A program made the position numbers and the translations under genes. From Pempheris klunzingeri (lineage: Eukaryota > Chordata > Actinopteri > Acropomatiformes > Pempheridae), in assembly GCF_042242105.1 (NCBI RefSeq), contig NC_092013.1, forward strand, positions 2,723,987-2,787,986: a DNA stretch of 64,000 bases, given 5' to 3'. The notes beneath the pieces were generated by a model. That model worked only from the letters and a program-made list of their open reading frames with translations, did no database searches and was not told the DNA's origin. Below, piece after piece: positions 9,001-19,890 of the stretch. The stretch's first letter is position 1, and every line of letters begins with the position of its first letter.

Positions 9001-11774
9001 CGTAGTCCTTCTGCCCCTGTCCCGTAGTCCTTCTGCCCCTGTCCCGTAGTCCTTCTGCCCCCTGTCCCGTAGTCCTTCTGCCCCTGTCCTGTAGTCCTTC
9101 TGCCCCCTGTCCCGTGGTCCTTCTGCCCCTGTCCCGTAGTCCTTCTGCCCCTGTCCTGTAGTCCTTCTGCCCCTGTCCTGTAGTCCTTCTGCCCCTGTCC
9201 TGTAGTCCTTCTGCCCCTCGGGATGCTGCTATTACAAGCTACGTGTCTTAATATCTTTGGCCGCCCTGGAAAGTGAATGTGACGTCCTTATGAAGGACAC
9301 ATTTCACTGCCAAGCTGTTTGCTCTCCCTTCTTGGCCGTCCTTCACTGGATCAGACAGAAGCACACGAAGCTGCGTGACCCATCATCAGCTTTGTGTCAC
9401 TGTGTTTTGTCTGTGTAGGCTTCAGCATAATGTGCATGACACACATTTCCTACCGTTAAAAACCGTTAAACCGCCTGGTAAAGTGTGCAGGCAAAGGCTG
9501 CGAGTGAAGCTTCACCATCCTGGTTTTATTGCAAATACTGATGGTGCACAACTTTAGCTCTTATTATTTGTTTCACGTTTAATGTCTTGAATGCTGAAGA
9601 GGCAAAAAATTTAAAGCCTTTTTTTTTTTTTTTTTTTTTTGGCTCATCCAGACCCACTTCAGTCTGATTAGGCCCCAAAAAAGAAACCCCTGTAAGTCAT
9701 CTTAAATGCAGAGATGTCAAGTTTTATAAACAGACGGATGCTGTTATCAGATGTCACAGATTGGAGCAGATGAAGCTCTGAAAGAGAGAATAGTTTGATG
9801 TGACGTAACATCCTCTTAGCTCACAGTTTATTAGATTTATTAGTAGATTTAGATTTATTAGTAGTGTCTTCAATATTTTGTCCATTAATGATATAAATTA
9901 AGGACAAATGATCAAAAACACAATTCAGTGGCATTGGTTAGATATAAGAAGTGTTTATCTATCACATGGTCCATTATCCAATACAAAAACTATAGATCAA
10001 TTTGTATCACTTTAAAGCTGATTTGATACAGTTTTATGTGACTGAAATTCAGTTTCAGTTCAGCTGAGGTTGTTATAGTTGCAGGATGAGGCCAGTATTT
10101 TTATTTGTTCATTTTATTTGTTTGTTTTTTGGGCACAAAAGTTTTGGAATTGGTCAATTAGACCGCCTCAGCTGGGTGATCAGTTAGTTTGGGTTACTTT
10201 ATCTTACACACTGTGAACTAACCCTTTAAAACACCAAACAATACAACAACACACAATAAAGCAAACAAAGTAACTGATCGAGGCAGCGGAAGACTCCTGT
10301 GTCCTGTGAGCTAAAATCAGTGTTTTAGTGAATGTAGTCTGGTGTGTGTGCAGAGAGCGATATAACGGCTGTTTGTGGTTAAACCAAAAGGATCTTCCAG
10401 GTCTCTCTCTGTAGGGATCCTTTCCATGATGCTGTCACACACTTAGAATAACACTCTGAGCCTGTCAGTGGATCAAACAAGCACTTTTAGTGGACCTACT
10501 GTGTTTATATTGCTCTGTTCAAAACCACCAGACTCCATTGACAAAAACAGTAATTTTACCTCTCAGAACAGAGTGGCTCCTTGTTTACTGCTGACTTGAT
10601 GAGTTAGTTTGTCTGTGTTATTGTGTGAGTTTTAAAGGCTTAGTTCAGATCCAACACAATATGTGTGTAATAAATAAGACAAACAAACTAACTGATCAAG
10701 GCAGCAGAACAGCAGCAGCTCCTGTGTTCCATGAGCTAAAATCACTGTTTTTGTGAATGTAGTCTGGTGTGTGTGCTGTTTGTGGTTAAACCAAAAGGAT
10801 CTTCCAGGTCTCTCTCTGTAGGGATCCTTTCCATGATGCTGTCACACACTTAGAATAACACTCTGAGCCTGTCAGTGGATCAAACAAGCTCTTTAAGTGG
10901 ACCTGCTGTAACGAGCACCAAATGCCAAAGCATTACATCGCAGCCATTATAGCTCATTTTGCAGCCGTCAGCTGAGGCGATCTGCTGGACCGATACCAAA
11001 ACTGTATGTATTGATTAGTCTTTTCCAACCCAAGTCATCTGTTGACAGTTGAGCTCATGAGTTCACCCGTATCAATCCAGGAGCAGCTAAGCAGATGGGA
11101 TGCAGAGAAATCATACGCTGGCAGAGACGGCCAGAAACACCTTGAGGAAGAAGAAGAAGAAGAAGAGGAGGAAGAGGAAGAAGAAGAAGAAGAAGAAGAA
11201 GAGGAGTTGCCCATGGTTAGAGTCCCGCTCAGACTTCTCATACCAGTTGTGTGAATATCCACAGGTGACATGTTTGCTTGTATTCTGTTGCTGTCTGCAG
11301 ATCACACAGATCTTCAGCCTGGCTGATCACTCGGCTGGGAGCGGCGCGGACATCGAAAACCAGCTGATGAAGCTGCTCCACGGTTTGCGCTCGTCCGTGC
11401 TGCCGATCCTCTGGTACGCCATAATGGTGGAGGGGCCGCAGCTGCAGCTCATCCAGTGCTCCAAGCAGTCCAACATGACCGACACCATGGTGCTGATCGA
11501 CCCCGGCTTCTGCTATCAGGTCACCGTCCAGAAGCAGCCGCTGCTCCCCACCCACCCGCTCTACGACAGCCACCCGGTGCGCCTGGCCTCCGTGACCGAC
11601 GTGGTCAACCTGCTGCTGGGCCTGGAGAAGTACGCCGTGTGCCAGGGACTGCACCCCGAGGAGGCGTTACCCAGCAAAGAGCCTCTCATACTGGAGCGGG
11701 CGTCCACGTGCGACTTCTTGGTCAGGAAGAACGTGAGCATCTGTGCTAACTGCAGAGTGCTGCGAGGACTTTAA
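1..11774 (+). CDS. mbd1: Methyl-CpG-binding domain protein 1, 5'-truncated
   Basis: Nuclear transcriptional repressor that reads methylated CpG and recruits silencing factors. Predicted coding exons: 1-115 (partial), 649-789, 1788-1929, 2478-2758, 2875-2957, 3062-3105, 4048-4188, 4305-4385, 5517-5537, 5640-5732, 6659-6820, 6922-7101, 7223-7303, 7392-7475, 11081-11215, 11301-11774; all phases agree and give at least 751 residues. In order: an acidic Ser/Glu-rich start, an MBD (GWKRKEV, QKDVYY, PRGDRVRS), a GATA-like Cys4 finger, a CXXC domain without KFGG, acidic stretches, a second CXXC with KFGG, a poly-Glu tract, then ITQIFSL, which matches ITEIFSL near the human MBD1 C terminus (from memory). 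Human MBD1 has three CXXC domains; only two are seen here. The first exon is the weakest part: a donor at 116 keeps frame with the MBD exon, while the better-looking donor at 99 does not. The start codon is outside the window. Confidence 0.9.
649..1929 (+). other. mbd1: MBD domain, two exons of mbd1
   Basis: Exons 649-789 and 1788-1929 together encode the methyl-CpG-binding domain. The intron splits the codon after VYYL (ag|t), and the joined text runs VYYL-SPRGDRVRS, aligning with YYQSPTGDRIRS of human MBD1. The residues expected to touch DNA are present: basic WKRKEV, the Asp and Tyr of KDVYY, and the Arg of GDRVRS. The C-terminal half (SSFDYKSGTF) is the normal MBD hairpin. Nothing suggests loss of methyl-CpG binding. 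Confidence 0.92.
981..1029. repeat. Perfect 22-bp inverted repeat in an mbd1 intron
   Basis: Bases 981-1002 and 1008-1029 are exact reverse complements with a 5-nt loop. The total is 49 nt. Probably a remnant of a small foldback element; no function is shown. Confidence 0.85.
2478..2758 (+). other. mbd1: mbd1 linker exon, Ser/Pro-rich
   Basis: A 281-nt exon between MBD and the zinc-finger region. It begins RKVRERSSSESSW and ends in phase 2 (ct|g). The product is rich in Ser, Pro, Gln and Asn with no recognised domain, so it is probably a disordered linker. An overlapping second reading frame stays open across the exon, but it does not continue into the next exon and is not supported. Confidence 0.8.
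2875..2957 (+). other. mbd1: GATA-like Cys4 zinc finger exon of mbd1
   Basis: One 83-nt exon encodes almost exactly one finger. Its cysteines follow C-X2-C-X17-C-X2-C (CARCG...CCPTC), and the Gly after the second Cys, a Thr at finger position 9 and a Trp at position 12 fall where GATA fingers have them (CxxCGxxxTxxW). The spacing is seen directly; the relation to GATA fingers is inferred. I recall no such finger in human MBD1. Confidence 0.7.
3146..3805 (-). mobile_element. Decayed DNA transposon with Myb/SANT-like ORF remains
   Basis: Both ends carry related sequence in opposite orientation (TTTCCACCA near 3159, GGTGGAAA near 3751; CCAGG and CCTGG motifs inside). On the minus strand two overlapping frames, 3430-3651 and 3278-3541, hold the halves of what looks like a Myb/SANT-like DNA-binding domain: TDDEVRALFSVFAEEEIQ in one frame and LAELNVRHAAKHICEKLKKL in the other. 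The frame break shows it is dead. PIF/Harbinger-type elements carry such domains; the assignment is inferred. Edges are approximate. Confidence 0.5.
4048..4188 (+). other. mbd1: CXXC domain A of mbd1, no KFGG motif
   Basis: A 47-codon exon with IPCGQCVGC, NCGQCANC and a final KRKC. This is the CXXC zinc-finger pattern. The KFGG motif that contacts unmethylated CpG in CpG-binding CXXC domains is replaced by a stretch around KHGLQSPES, as in the non-binding CXXC domains of mammalian MBD1. It probably serves protein contacts or structure. Confidence 0.85.
5840..6110. mobile_element. Teleost interspersed repeat with inner TACGGTGGCC palindrome
   Basis: The stretch resembles a widespread fish repeat that runs from a GTTCGCCATGTTTC block to a CACCACTAGAGG block. 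Inside it, 5874-5991 is bounded by TACGGTGGCCC and GGGCCACCGTA. The same terminal ten bases bound the element at 38630-39068. Confidence 0.5.
6659..6820 (+). other. mbd1: CXXC domain B of mbd1, with KFGG
   Basis: A 54-codon exon with RSCGECKAC, DCGTCDFC, KPKFGGSNKKRQKC and RLRQC. This is the close equivalent of human MBD1 CXXC3, the one known to bind unmethylated CpG. All eight zinc-binding cysteines and the KFGG motif are present. The exon follows an acidic exon (5640-5732). Confidence 0.92.
8141..9218. repeat. Minisatellite, about 50 copies of a 21-23 bp unit
   Basis: Near-perfect tandem array, typical unit CCTGTCCCGTAGTCCTTCTG plus a run of C. Variants alternate between CCCGTAG and CCTGTAG, and C-run length varies from 4 to 6. 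The other strand is G-rich, with several G-runs per unit. It lies in the 3.6 kb mbd1 intron between 7475 and 11081. Confidence 0.97.
10261..10497. repeat. Repeat family A, copy 1
   Basis: Contains the blocks GTAGTCTGGTGTGTGTGC, AAACCAAAAGGATCTTCCAG and CCTTTCCATGATGCTGTC in the same order as copies at 10675-11022 and 28603-28920, with an inverted copy at 28324-28515. Probably a non-autonomous DNA element; family name unknown. Confidence 0.75.
10675..11022. repeat. Repeat family A, copy 2
   Basis: Longer copy in the same orientation as copy 1, with a small deletion after GTGTGTGTGC. It also includes the 3' block around CAGCCATTATAGC shared with the 28.6 kb copy. It ends about 60 bp before the predicted acceptor of the mbd1 poly-Glu exon. 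Confidence 0.75.
11081..11215 (+). other. mbd1: mbd1 acidic exon with poly-Glu tract
   Basis: A 45-codon exon read EQLSRWDAEK then a run of about 20 Glu encoded by GAA/GAG, ending ELPM. The acceptor (atcaatccag) is chosen because it is in phase 0 with the previous donor at 7476; later AGs in the same frame are possible. Human MBD1 also has a Glu-rich stretch just before its ITEIFSL motif, which supports the exon. The acceptor region abuts a copy of a repeat family ending near 11022. Confidence 0.7.
11301..11774 (+). other. mbd1: mbd1 last coding exon, long C-terminal extension
   Basis: A 157-codon exon plus stop. It opens with ITQIFSL, matching the human MBD1 C-terminal motif in the transcriptional repression region, then continues for some 145 residues of folded-looking protein: amphipathic helix-like MKLLHGLRSSVLPILWY, then QPLLPTHPLYDSHP, and a Cys-rich end (CDFL, CANCRVL). 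Codon use is GC-rich with strong third-position bias, as expected for real coding sequence. I do not recognise a named domain. The antisense frame at 11238-11654 is a shadow. Confidence 0.85.
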
Positions 11775-14370
11775 CATCAGCAGGGACAGAAGACGCTCTG
11801 TGACCACTGGTGCGACTTTGTGCCATTTTCTCCTCTTTTTTTTTTTTTTTTTTTTTTATGTTTCTGTTCTTCTTTAGGTGATAACGCATAGGACATTTTA
11901 CAGATTTACCTCTGGACTGTATGATTTTAACATTTGAAGAATCACCAAAGGCATTCCAGGTGCTGTGACATTATTATTACCGAGGTGTGTTTCTTCTCAC
12001 GTGTCTTCTGTTACGCTGCTGTAGGGCTTTTCTTCACGACTGTTGCGTCAGATTTGGGGCAGTGATGAGCAGAGCCACTGCGTGTGGCCGTCGTGTCGTT
12101 GGTTCATCCACACTCTTACTTGAGGGACCTATAAACCACGTTTTTTTTTCTCTCTCAGCCCAAAAATGAAACTGAAATTCTGAGCAAATCTTCCTCTTCT
12201 CACCAGCAGCAGTGTGGTAATGCCGCCCGTATGATGTGTTCCATATTTAAAGGTCCCACCTTCTACAAAATGCACTTTTTAATGTCTTTTCCACGTAGAT
12301 CTGTGTCCTCTGTGGCCCTCACACTCTCTTTTTCCTCCTCCGTCTTTTATTTAACGCGTGAAAAACGCTCCGTTAAGATTTGACTCCCCTTATGACGTCA
12401 TCGTCATGATCATGTGACCTCGCCCACCTCGCTGTCCGCCATCGTTCTTTCCTCGCCAACGCCAGCTCGCGCTAACACTAATACGTCGAGGGTGAGAACG
12501 AAGCCACGGGTTGTTTCTGTTCCTCTAAAACGAAGCGTTCACACAGAAGCTGCACGTCCGCTCTTGTTTTTTGAACACTAATCATCTTAAAACGTCCAAA
12601 TACAGAATATGGGACCTTTTTTAATGGGAGTTAACCAGCAGACATAAACAAGTTTTTTACTTTGCACCCTCCATTTTATCGTAAATTATATGATCACGAC
12701 ATCTGGTACAGTTGCTTCGTTAGAGTTCACTTGACTTGGTCCTGCTACTCGTAGTATCTCCAGCACCAATGTTTAACCCTGTAAATGATCCTTTAACAGT
12801 ATTTAAATTAGATTAAAAAAAAACCCAGAAAAAGGTGGAAATGAACCTCTACAAGTTGACAAGAAGTCAACAGTGCCAAAGTATTGTCATCAGGACACAA
12901 TTAGTTTTAAAAGTGCCACAGACTAGAGTCCAGCGTTCACAAGGACAAGTTGCAGCTTTATTTCAGAGAGACGGGGAAAGAAACAGCTCAGGACGCCTGA
13001 GTCAGTGAGACCCAGTTTAAAAGGAGGTTAAGCGAAGACGTCGATCCTCTCTGATGAAAGTGTTGAAGATTAATAATTACCTCGACTTAACTTAACCTCG
13101 TCATTTAGTTTGTGTTTTATCTGTGTAATAATTCAGATCAGTGTTCAGAGTTTCACCGTCAGAAGCCTCGTTTACATCCCCGCTGTCGTAAAAACCCTTT
13201 TTTTAAATCCGCTAACTACAACACAGTGACGCTATTGCCTCTCCAAAGGTGCCCAGCAGAAGCTCCTGCGTCAGAATAAAGACAGGAGATGGTTTTTAAT
13301 CTGCAGATTTGGTCGTGGGATGACTGACAGATGATTAAACTCTGTGGTTCCCTTAAATCTTTTGCTTTTGATTATTAGAATAACTGAAGTTTGAAAGGAT
13401 CCCGCCGTCACGTGGAGGATCTCGCTGACTCTCTGAACACGGATCAGATTTATTGCTTGTTATTTTTTCTGTTTGTGTTGTTTCCTCAAGTAACTGTGCA
13501 GATTTTGAAATGTTTGGGATCAGCTCATTGTTAAAGAAAAACTACTGTCATTTAGTCTTTGAATTAAAAGACGTTCAGAGAACTGAAGTGTTCCACATTT
13601 CCAACATTGTGTTAATCAGACTGGTCTGAGACTCGTCCTGGGAAGTGAACTGACTCAGGATCAGTGAAAGCTGGAGGTTTTTGTTTTTTTTATTATTTTA
13701 CGCTCAGCGACGTTTTCACAGCTGCTTCTCTGTGTTTTCCAGCAAACTGAGCCGGCTCGTGTTTCACTGACGTTCACAGCGCTTTACTTTACTTGCCGGC
13801 TGAGTTGTTGGTTTTATGATGAAGCAGTGGGACAAATGTTTTCTAATTAAGAGTTCAGAGGGAACCAGAGCGAATGGCTTTAAGTGAATCCAAGCCTGGA
13901 TTTATTCTATATTCTCTCAGCCAATGAAATAATAGTGACATTTAAATATTCCCCCATTCTTCGAGGGACCCTCTTCGTGGCCCCTTTGGGTCCCCAGACC
14001 TCAGGTTGAAACCCACTGCTCCATTTCAGCATAAAAAAACCCTTTAAATTTGGTCATAGACTTAACTAAAGGGTGTTTTTATTTATTTTGTCATTTCTTC
14101 CTTTGGAAAAAGTTGTAAATAAAATGGTAGAAATTTTAAATATGAGTAATTTTAACTTAAACATTAATAAATTATTAATATTTCATCATCCCATCAGCCA
14201 GCCGGATTATTTTCACACTTTTGGACTTGATATCTTGTATTTTTCTTCATTTTTAAAATAAATATCTGATGGTTTTAGCTTTTTTTTATTTATTTTTTAG
14301 CTCAAATTAAACAGGTGATCATTGCTAAAGCAGCTCACTCATCAATTCTACCTGATCTGTTTGTCTCTAC
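11775..14370 (+). other. mbd1 3' UTR and spacer to ccdc120
   Basis: No coding exon is seen. AATAAA hexamers occur at about 13275 and again near 14116 and 14258, so the mbd1 polyadenylation site cannot be fixed. It contains one small transposon (12247-12624) and T-rich tracts (11837-11857). Confidence 0.6.
12247..12624. mobile_element. MITE with TTAA ends and AGGTCCCA inverted termini
   Basis: The left end reads TTAAAGGTCCCA and the right end TGGGACCTTTTTTAA, so the termini are inverted and each is bordered by TTAA. There is no coding capacity. TTAA borders suggest mobilisation by a piggyBac-type transposase; this is inferred. Confidence 0.6.
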
Positions 14371-14833
14371 GTGGATCTGGCGGCGGCGTGCGCGCGCCCC
14401 CGCAGCCGGATAACAATATTGGTGTCACGCGGTGGAAGTGGCGCACATTGGAGGCTTGTTCACATCTGGGAGGGGCGTCTGTGCCGTGACAGACAGCTGT
14501 GTGGAGGAGAAAGAAAAGAGGGTTTTCATCCGGTGCAGAAGGGAAATCTCGCTCCTCCGTGGCCGCAGGTCCGCTGAGATGCGCACGGCTCCGACGCGGC
14601 GCGCAAAGCTGCTGGTGAATTACAATCGGGACGCGGAAGAAGCCACCATGACCGAGGGGCTCTGTCTGATCCGGTTCTCCTTATCTGTCTTTTACGTGTG
14701 TTGAGATTTAAGTGCGTCTGTATCTGGAGGGAGCGGTTTCTGCGCCGTGGGCTCCGGCAGGGATGGTGTTTGTGGGCTCGGCGCCGCCACAGAGGACCGC
14801 GGAGACCCCCGAAGGCTTCGGTCATGCTCTCTG
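14371..14833 (+). promoter_or_regulatory. ccdc120: CpG-rich region, likely ccdc120 promoter and non-coding first exon
   Basis: CpG-dense DNA (GGCGGCGGCGTGCGCGCGCC near 14380) in AT-richer surroundings, continuing to about 15150. A good donor, CTCTG|GTAAGA, falls after 14833. Joined to the next exon at 21608, an upstream ATG at 14824 would be out of frame with the main start, so it would form a short overlapping uORF. The transcription start is not identified. Confidence 0.5.
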
Positions 14834-17800
14834 GTAAGAGGGGGGATCCTGCTCCAAGATGTCCTTCCCGTCCTGACTGGGCGTTTTAACCAGCACGAGC
14901 CGCATCCTCGGCCTACGGAGGACACAACAAGGCGCTACATGTGCTCTGGTTGTTCCGTGGGTAACCTCTAACGTGAAAACCGGGCTCGTGACGGCGCCAG
15001 TCACACCTCAGAGCGGTATTGTTGCTTCTGTTCATTAGTCCGGTGTGTGTTTCTGTCCGTCCGTCCGTCCATCCGTCTGCAGCCGCTCTGCAGATGCGGG
15101 CTGGCTGCTGATGGAGCCGGGCTCTGGTGTGGGAGCGCACGCCTCGTCCTGTGTGCTTTCCACGCCGAGCCACATAAAAAAAAAAAAAAAAAAACACACA
15201 CGCCTGCAGGTTTAAAAACCTGTAATGAAGCTGTGTGTGTTTATCTGCTGCAGCATGTCGGTCATTTAAAAAGGAAAGAGCCACGATTTGCAACCGCGGC
15301 GTCTGCGTGGATTCAGACGAGAGCTGCGTTTAAAGGAGTCAAAATCTGTGTCATGCTTGTTGGGAATACACAACACCCCCATCACCATCACCATCTCCAT
15401 CTCCACCATCTCCACCTCCCCCCACCCTCCTTACTGCATTGTTGTGGAGCCCAACAGGCAGGAGCACGCTGCTGCTGTCTGCTGGGCCTCTGCTCTCATA
15501 TGTAAATAGTGGCTCAGCCCTGTTATCAACAGATTCCTCAACAAGGCCTGCGTCTGAAAGCACTCCTCCTAGTGTGTTGTTATGTGTGTGGGGGGGTGGA
15601 TGGGGTGGGGGGGTCAGTTTGTGCCCTCAGGGTGATCCACCTTTTGCTGTTATCTGGAGGGAACTCCTCTCAGGATTCTCCTCTCTGCTGCTCCTCCTGT
15701 CTGTGTCTTTGCATCTCATTTGGATTCACGGACCATTTGGGCTTTTTCCCCCCCACGGAGGTTTGGTTTGGCTGTTTTATAGCTGGGAGACTTTCACCGT
15801 GCTCAGACAGGGGGGAGGGGGGGTTTGACACATGTTGGTGTTTGTCTTCTCGCCTCTTATCTTCAGATCGGTATCATGGCACTGCCTGTCGTTTTGAGCG
15901 TCACAATTCAATCAGACACCGTGGAATTGGATCGTGACCCAGATTGGTATTCTGTAGCCGGTTGTGTTGCATGAAGGTGACTCTGCTCCTGATATGATGC
16001 CCTCAAATCCCAGATCTTATCCAGGGTTGAAAATACACCAGAGCAGCAGCAGCAGCAGCAGCGGGACAAGATGGGAATTCACCCACATTTCTCCGGCACT
16101 AAAGAATCCGATGTGGCTGCATGTGTAGTAAGGAACCCTGAGCTCGCTCCATAAACCAAACAAGGTGGATTACAGACTGCGTACAGTGCAGAAACCCCTC
16201 CAGGTGTTATGGAGCAAAGGGAGAACGTATAGGAATAATCCCCTCAGACGCTAGAGCCACATTCCTTTCTTTATTACTCCCCCCCCCCCCCCCCCCCCCC
16301 TCAACCTCAGCTTAGCAGAATCCAGGTGGATAGCAATCACTAGGATTGCTTTGTCTCAGTTGTAGCTGCAGTTGTGTCAAACGTGCAAAGGTGAGCGCCG
16401 AGGCCAGAGAGGAGGAACCAGGAGCCACGTGATCGGTCAGCGCGAGCTAAGCTGCCCTGCTGCGGAGAGATAAGCGTGTTAGAGATCAGTGTTTCATGGA
16501 TATACAGGGAGCACGAGAGGAGAGAGAGGGTGTTAGCGCAGGGGGAAGGGTCACCTGACCTCCCGTAAGCCCTCCGCGGCTCTTTTGGTCGGGGCTGCTC
16601 AGGTGGAGGTGGGGGTCAGTCGGTCCTCTGCACTGAATCAGCTCTTCTTCTTCATGCAGAAACAGGAACTGTGTCTCGTCTCGTTTTTCCTCTTGTGGTT
16701 CAGAAAGGTTTTAGATGTTGACATTTCCTCTTCCTCATCCTCTTCCTCATCCTCATCCTCATCCAGTAACCTCCGTGCAGCTTGATGTTGGCTGACGGGG
16801 ACAGCGTGCAGATGAAGGTCACATCACTGCTCTCTTACAGTCGAACACAGACGGGTTCAGAGGTCGGACGCTTCAGGGGGACACACGGTGTGCTGTCATG
16901 CCACTGCAGGCATTGTGAGAGCCAACCTGGCAACCGTGGTTATATATATGGACTGGTTGGGTAGTAACGGATTACATGTAACACAATAAGCCCCAATAAT
17001 CAGATGACATTTGAAGAAAAGATGCATTCAGATTACAGTCAGGCAGTTTTTATTTCTTACTTCAACTCCTCAGGTTGCCAGTTTTGTTCGTAGTAACTTC
17101 AGTTATGTTTGTTTTTGTTTTTTAAAATCCGCTTTAATTCCTTTTTTACATGCCCTGAAAAAGGAAGAGGAACATTTTGAATAAGCGCAAAAGAACGACA
17201 TCCTACTTTGTTCATTCTTCTTATTTTCTTATTTCTCATGATAATATTCATGAGAACAGGAGCTCACAGTTTGTGTCCGTTCGACAGTTAAATGCTGAAT
17301 GTGCATTTTTATTTGCGCTGTAAATGTTTTGAGCAGCGTTTGTAATCCAGTGGATTAAATTAGCAGTTACAAAGTAATGTGACCCCCACCCTGCAGCATT
17401 ATCAGCCTTTCTGTGGCTCCTCAGGAACAGTCTGAGGACCTTTTAGCTCTGGGGGGTGGAGGTGGGGGTGTGTAAGTTCACAACAGCAGCAGCTGTGTCA
17501 ACACCCAACAGTCAGCACGAGGGCTGGCGGCCTCACCTGTCCGGAGGGCTGCAGGTGACGCGTCAGCTGCTCCGAAGAGACCAAGTCAGTGTGCAACAGA
17601 TGAGAGCTGAACAGTGAACGCACCGTCTGTGCTGTCGGACCTGAATGTTCCTGGTCTTCTAAAAGCTGTTCCTGGGACTCTGTGGTCCAGATAACAGCTG
17701 ACAGCAGGGAGAGCGAGTCTCTGTGTGTGTGTTCGTGTTTACAAGGGGATTAGAAAAACTGGATAGAAAACTGGAGCCTGTGGTAGTTTTGCTTTGCTGT

Positions 17801-17855
17801 GAACGCTGCGATCTAATATGTGTGACTTCAAAGGCTAAGAGAGAGCAGTGTAGTT

Positions 17856-17890
<35 letters not shown>

Positions 17891-19859
17891 AGCCGGTTAG
17901 GTTGGAGCTACCCTACAGGCTTCAGCGTTGAGCCCGTCCGACTTGAATATTAAACTCCTGGCTGATTTGCATTCGTGTGATGCACACTGCACAGGGGCGG
18001 CTCACACAGCTTATGTTTTAATCAACATGGCTCCCACAGCGCCATCCGTACCACCACCCAGAGCCCCGTCCCTCATCCCCTCATCCCACCGCCACCGTGC
18101 TGCGTTCACGGCCCTCCTCTGATCCCTCCTTTTTGATGCCGCTCTCTGTTTATCTGCTCCTCCGTTGTCCCGCCATCTCTCTCCCGCAGGCCTCCCTCTG
18201 GAATGTGATGCCGTCTCGTGCTGTGTTACCTGTAGCTCCGCACGCATCTGCACGCCAGATGTGTAAGCGGTTAGGGTTAGGGTCGACTCCCACCAGAGCG
18301 GCCGCTGATCCCCCTCAGGTGTGTTATTTGTTAGACTCAGTGGTGGTTGGAGGGCGACCTGTTGAGGGTGATTGATTCGGGCTTGTCTTACACTTGAGGT
18401 CACCCTGGAGAGTCCTGGTGTGTTTTTGGAGGGTAGTTCTTGTTTTTTTTTTTGGTGAGTGTGTGTGTTTGTGTGGAGGGAGGGGGTACATGTGGTGTTT
18501 TTCCTTTTGCACTTTATTGCAGAGATATTTTTATGTTTCCGTCCTCTTAATATTCCCTTTCTGTCAAACTCTCTGCAGCTTTTTACTGTCTCACTTGAGC
18601 TGCTCTAACTGCTGCTGCCGCTAACTCGCCACTAAATTCTTCTTCTATTCACTCCCAACAAACAGCAACAGCTGTTGCTGGAAATCTCTCCACAGAAAGA
18701 CCCACTTGAGTGCTCCAAGAAGCTCTCATTAACTGGACGCACTGTGGGTTACACTGAAGTAAGACTTAAGGATAAGACTTGAGTCTTAAGTGCAACTGTA
18801 GTTGAATAATGACTAATTATGGGATAACGGTAAACGCTTAAACACAGCGTGAAGAGCAGCGCTCTGTATCGTGGAACAAGTTGGTGCACGGACAGAAGAG
18901 ATGAGATGAGATGAGAAGAAGTCGGGACTTCTTGTTGCAGAGCTGATGTGCGTCGATGCTGGTAAAGAGGACGGTGTGTGTGTGTGTGTGTGAAGCAGAA
19001 ATGTAAAGGAGAGTCATTAAGCCCACAAAGTGACTTAGTCATGATGGTTACACAGCAGTTTTTATGGTCATACAAGGCAAAGTAAGGCTTTAGCAGCCGA
19101 ACGCTGAAGAGAACAAAGGTGGGTTTTATAGATTGAATGATGTATTTTTGTCGACCAACCCTGAAGTCTGAAGGGATTGTTCCACTGGATTATGGATTAT
19201 TGCAGAAAATCAGTTCTGTTGCATGCAAACGTTTATGCATTTTGTTCAGCATGATCTCTTTTTACTTTAACTCCAGTTTCAGCACTATAAATTGATAAAT
19301 CAAACAAGTTGGGAAGTTTGAGTTAATATAGTTTGCAAGAGAGCGAGTAGAAACACAACTAGAGGCCTCAAACTAGTGAGCAGACGGGTGTTTGGCGCTT
19401 TAACGTCTCCAACATCCTCCGTCATCTCATTTAGCCACTTAAGACACGTAAAAGATTCAACTTCACAACAGAGTGAGTAAAATCTCTCAGGCTTGTGTGA
19501 ACCGCAGACCTTCTTTTTAGACGAGGGGAACGCAGGAGTTCAAAAACACGAGCTCATCTCCGGGGTCTGGGAGTCGTTTCTTGCAGCTAATGAATCTTTT
19601 TTTTTTCTCTTTTGTTCAAAGTTTCATTGTGATGCTTTAAATGCTCAGTATTTTATCAGGCACAGTAATGAAACAGTAGCTAAAACCAGAGTTTTACAAA
19701 GGGCACATTTCAGCGAGTGAAAAGGAGAGCAGCGAGTTTCTGAGCAAATGTTTTGGTTGCTGGACAAAACCATTGTTTAGAGGCTCGGCAGCCTTTTGGC
19801 TCCAGAGTCCAGCTGCCCAGCGACCAACACCAAATGTCTCTGTCTGTCTTCTCTTGGCT

Positions 19860-19890
<31 letters not shown>

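Noticed and set aside
8141-9218. Regular repeats that could recall a CRISPR array
   Set aside because: The units are contiguous with no unique spacers, and the genome is vertebrate. It is a minisatellite.
11238-11654. 138-codon antisense frame over the mbd1 last exon
   Set aside because: Shadow of a strongly codon-biased exon; the sense frame continues in phase from mbd1.
18274-18288. Two TTAGGG units
   Set aside because: Too short to be an interstitial telomere; expected by chance.
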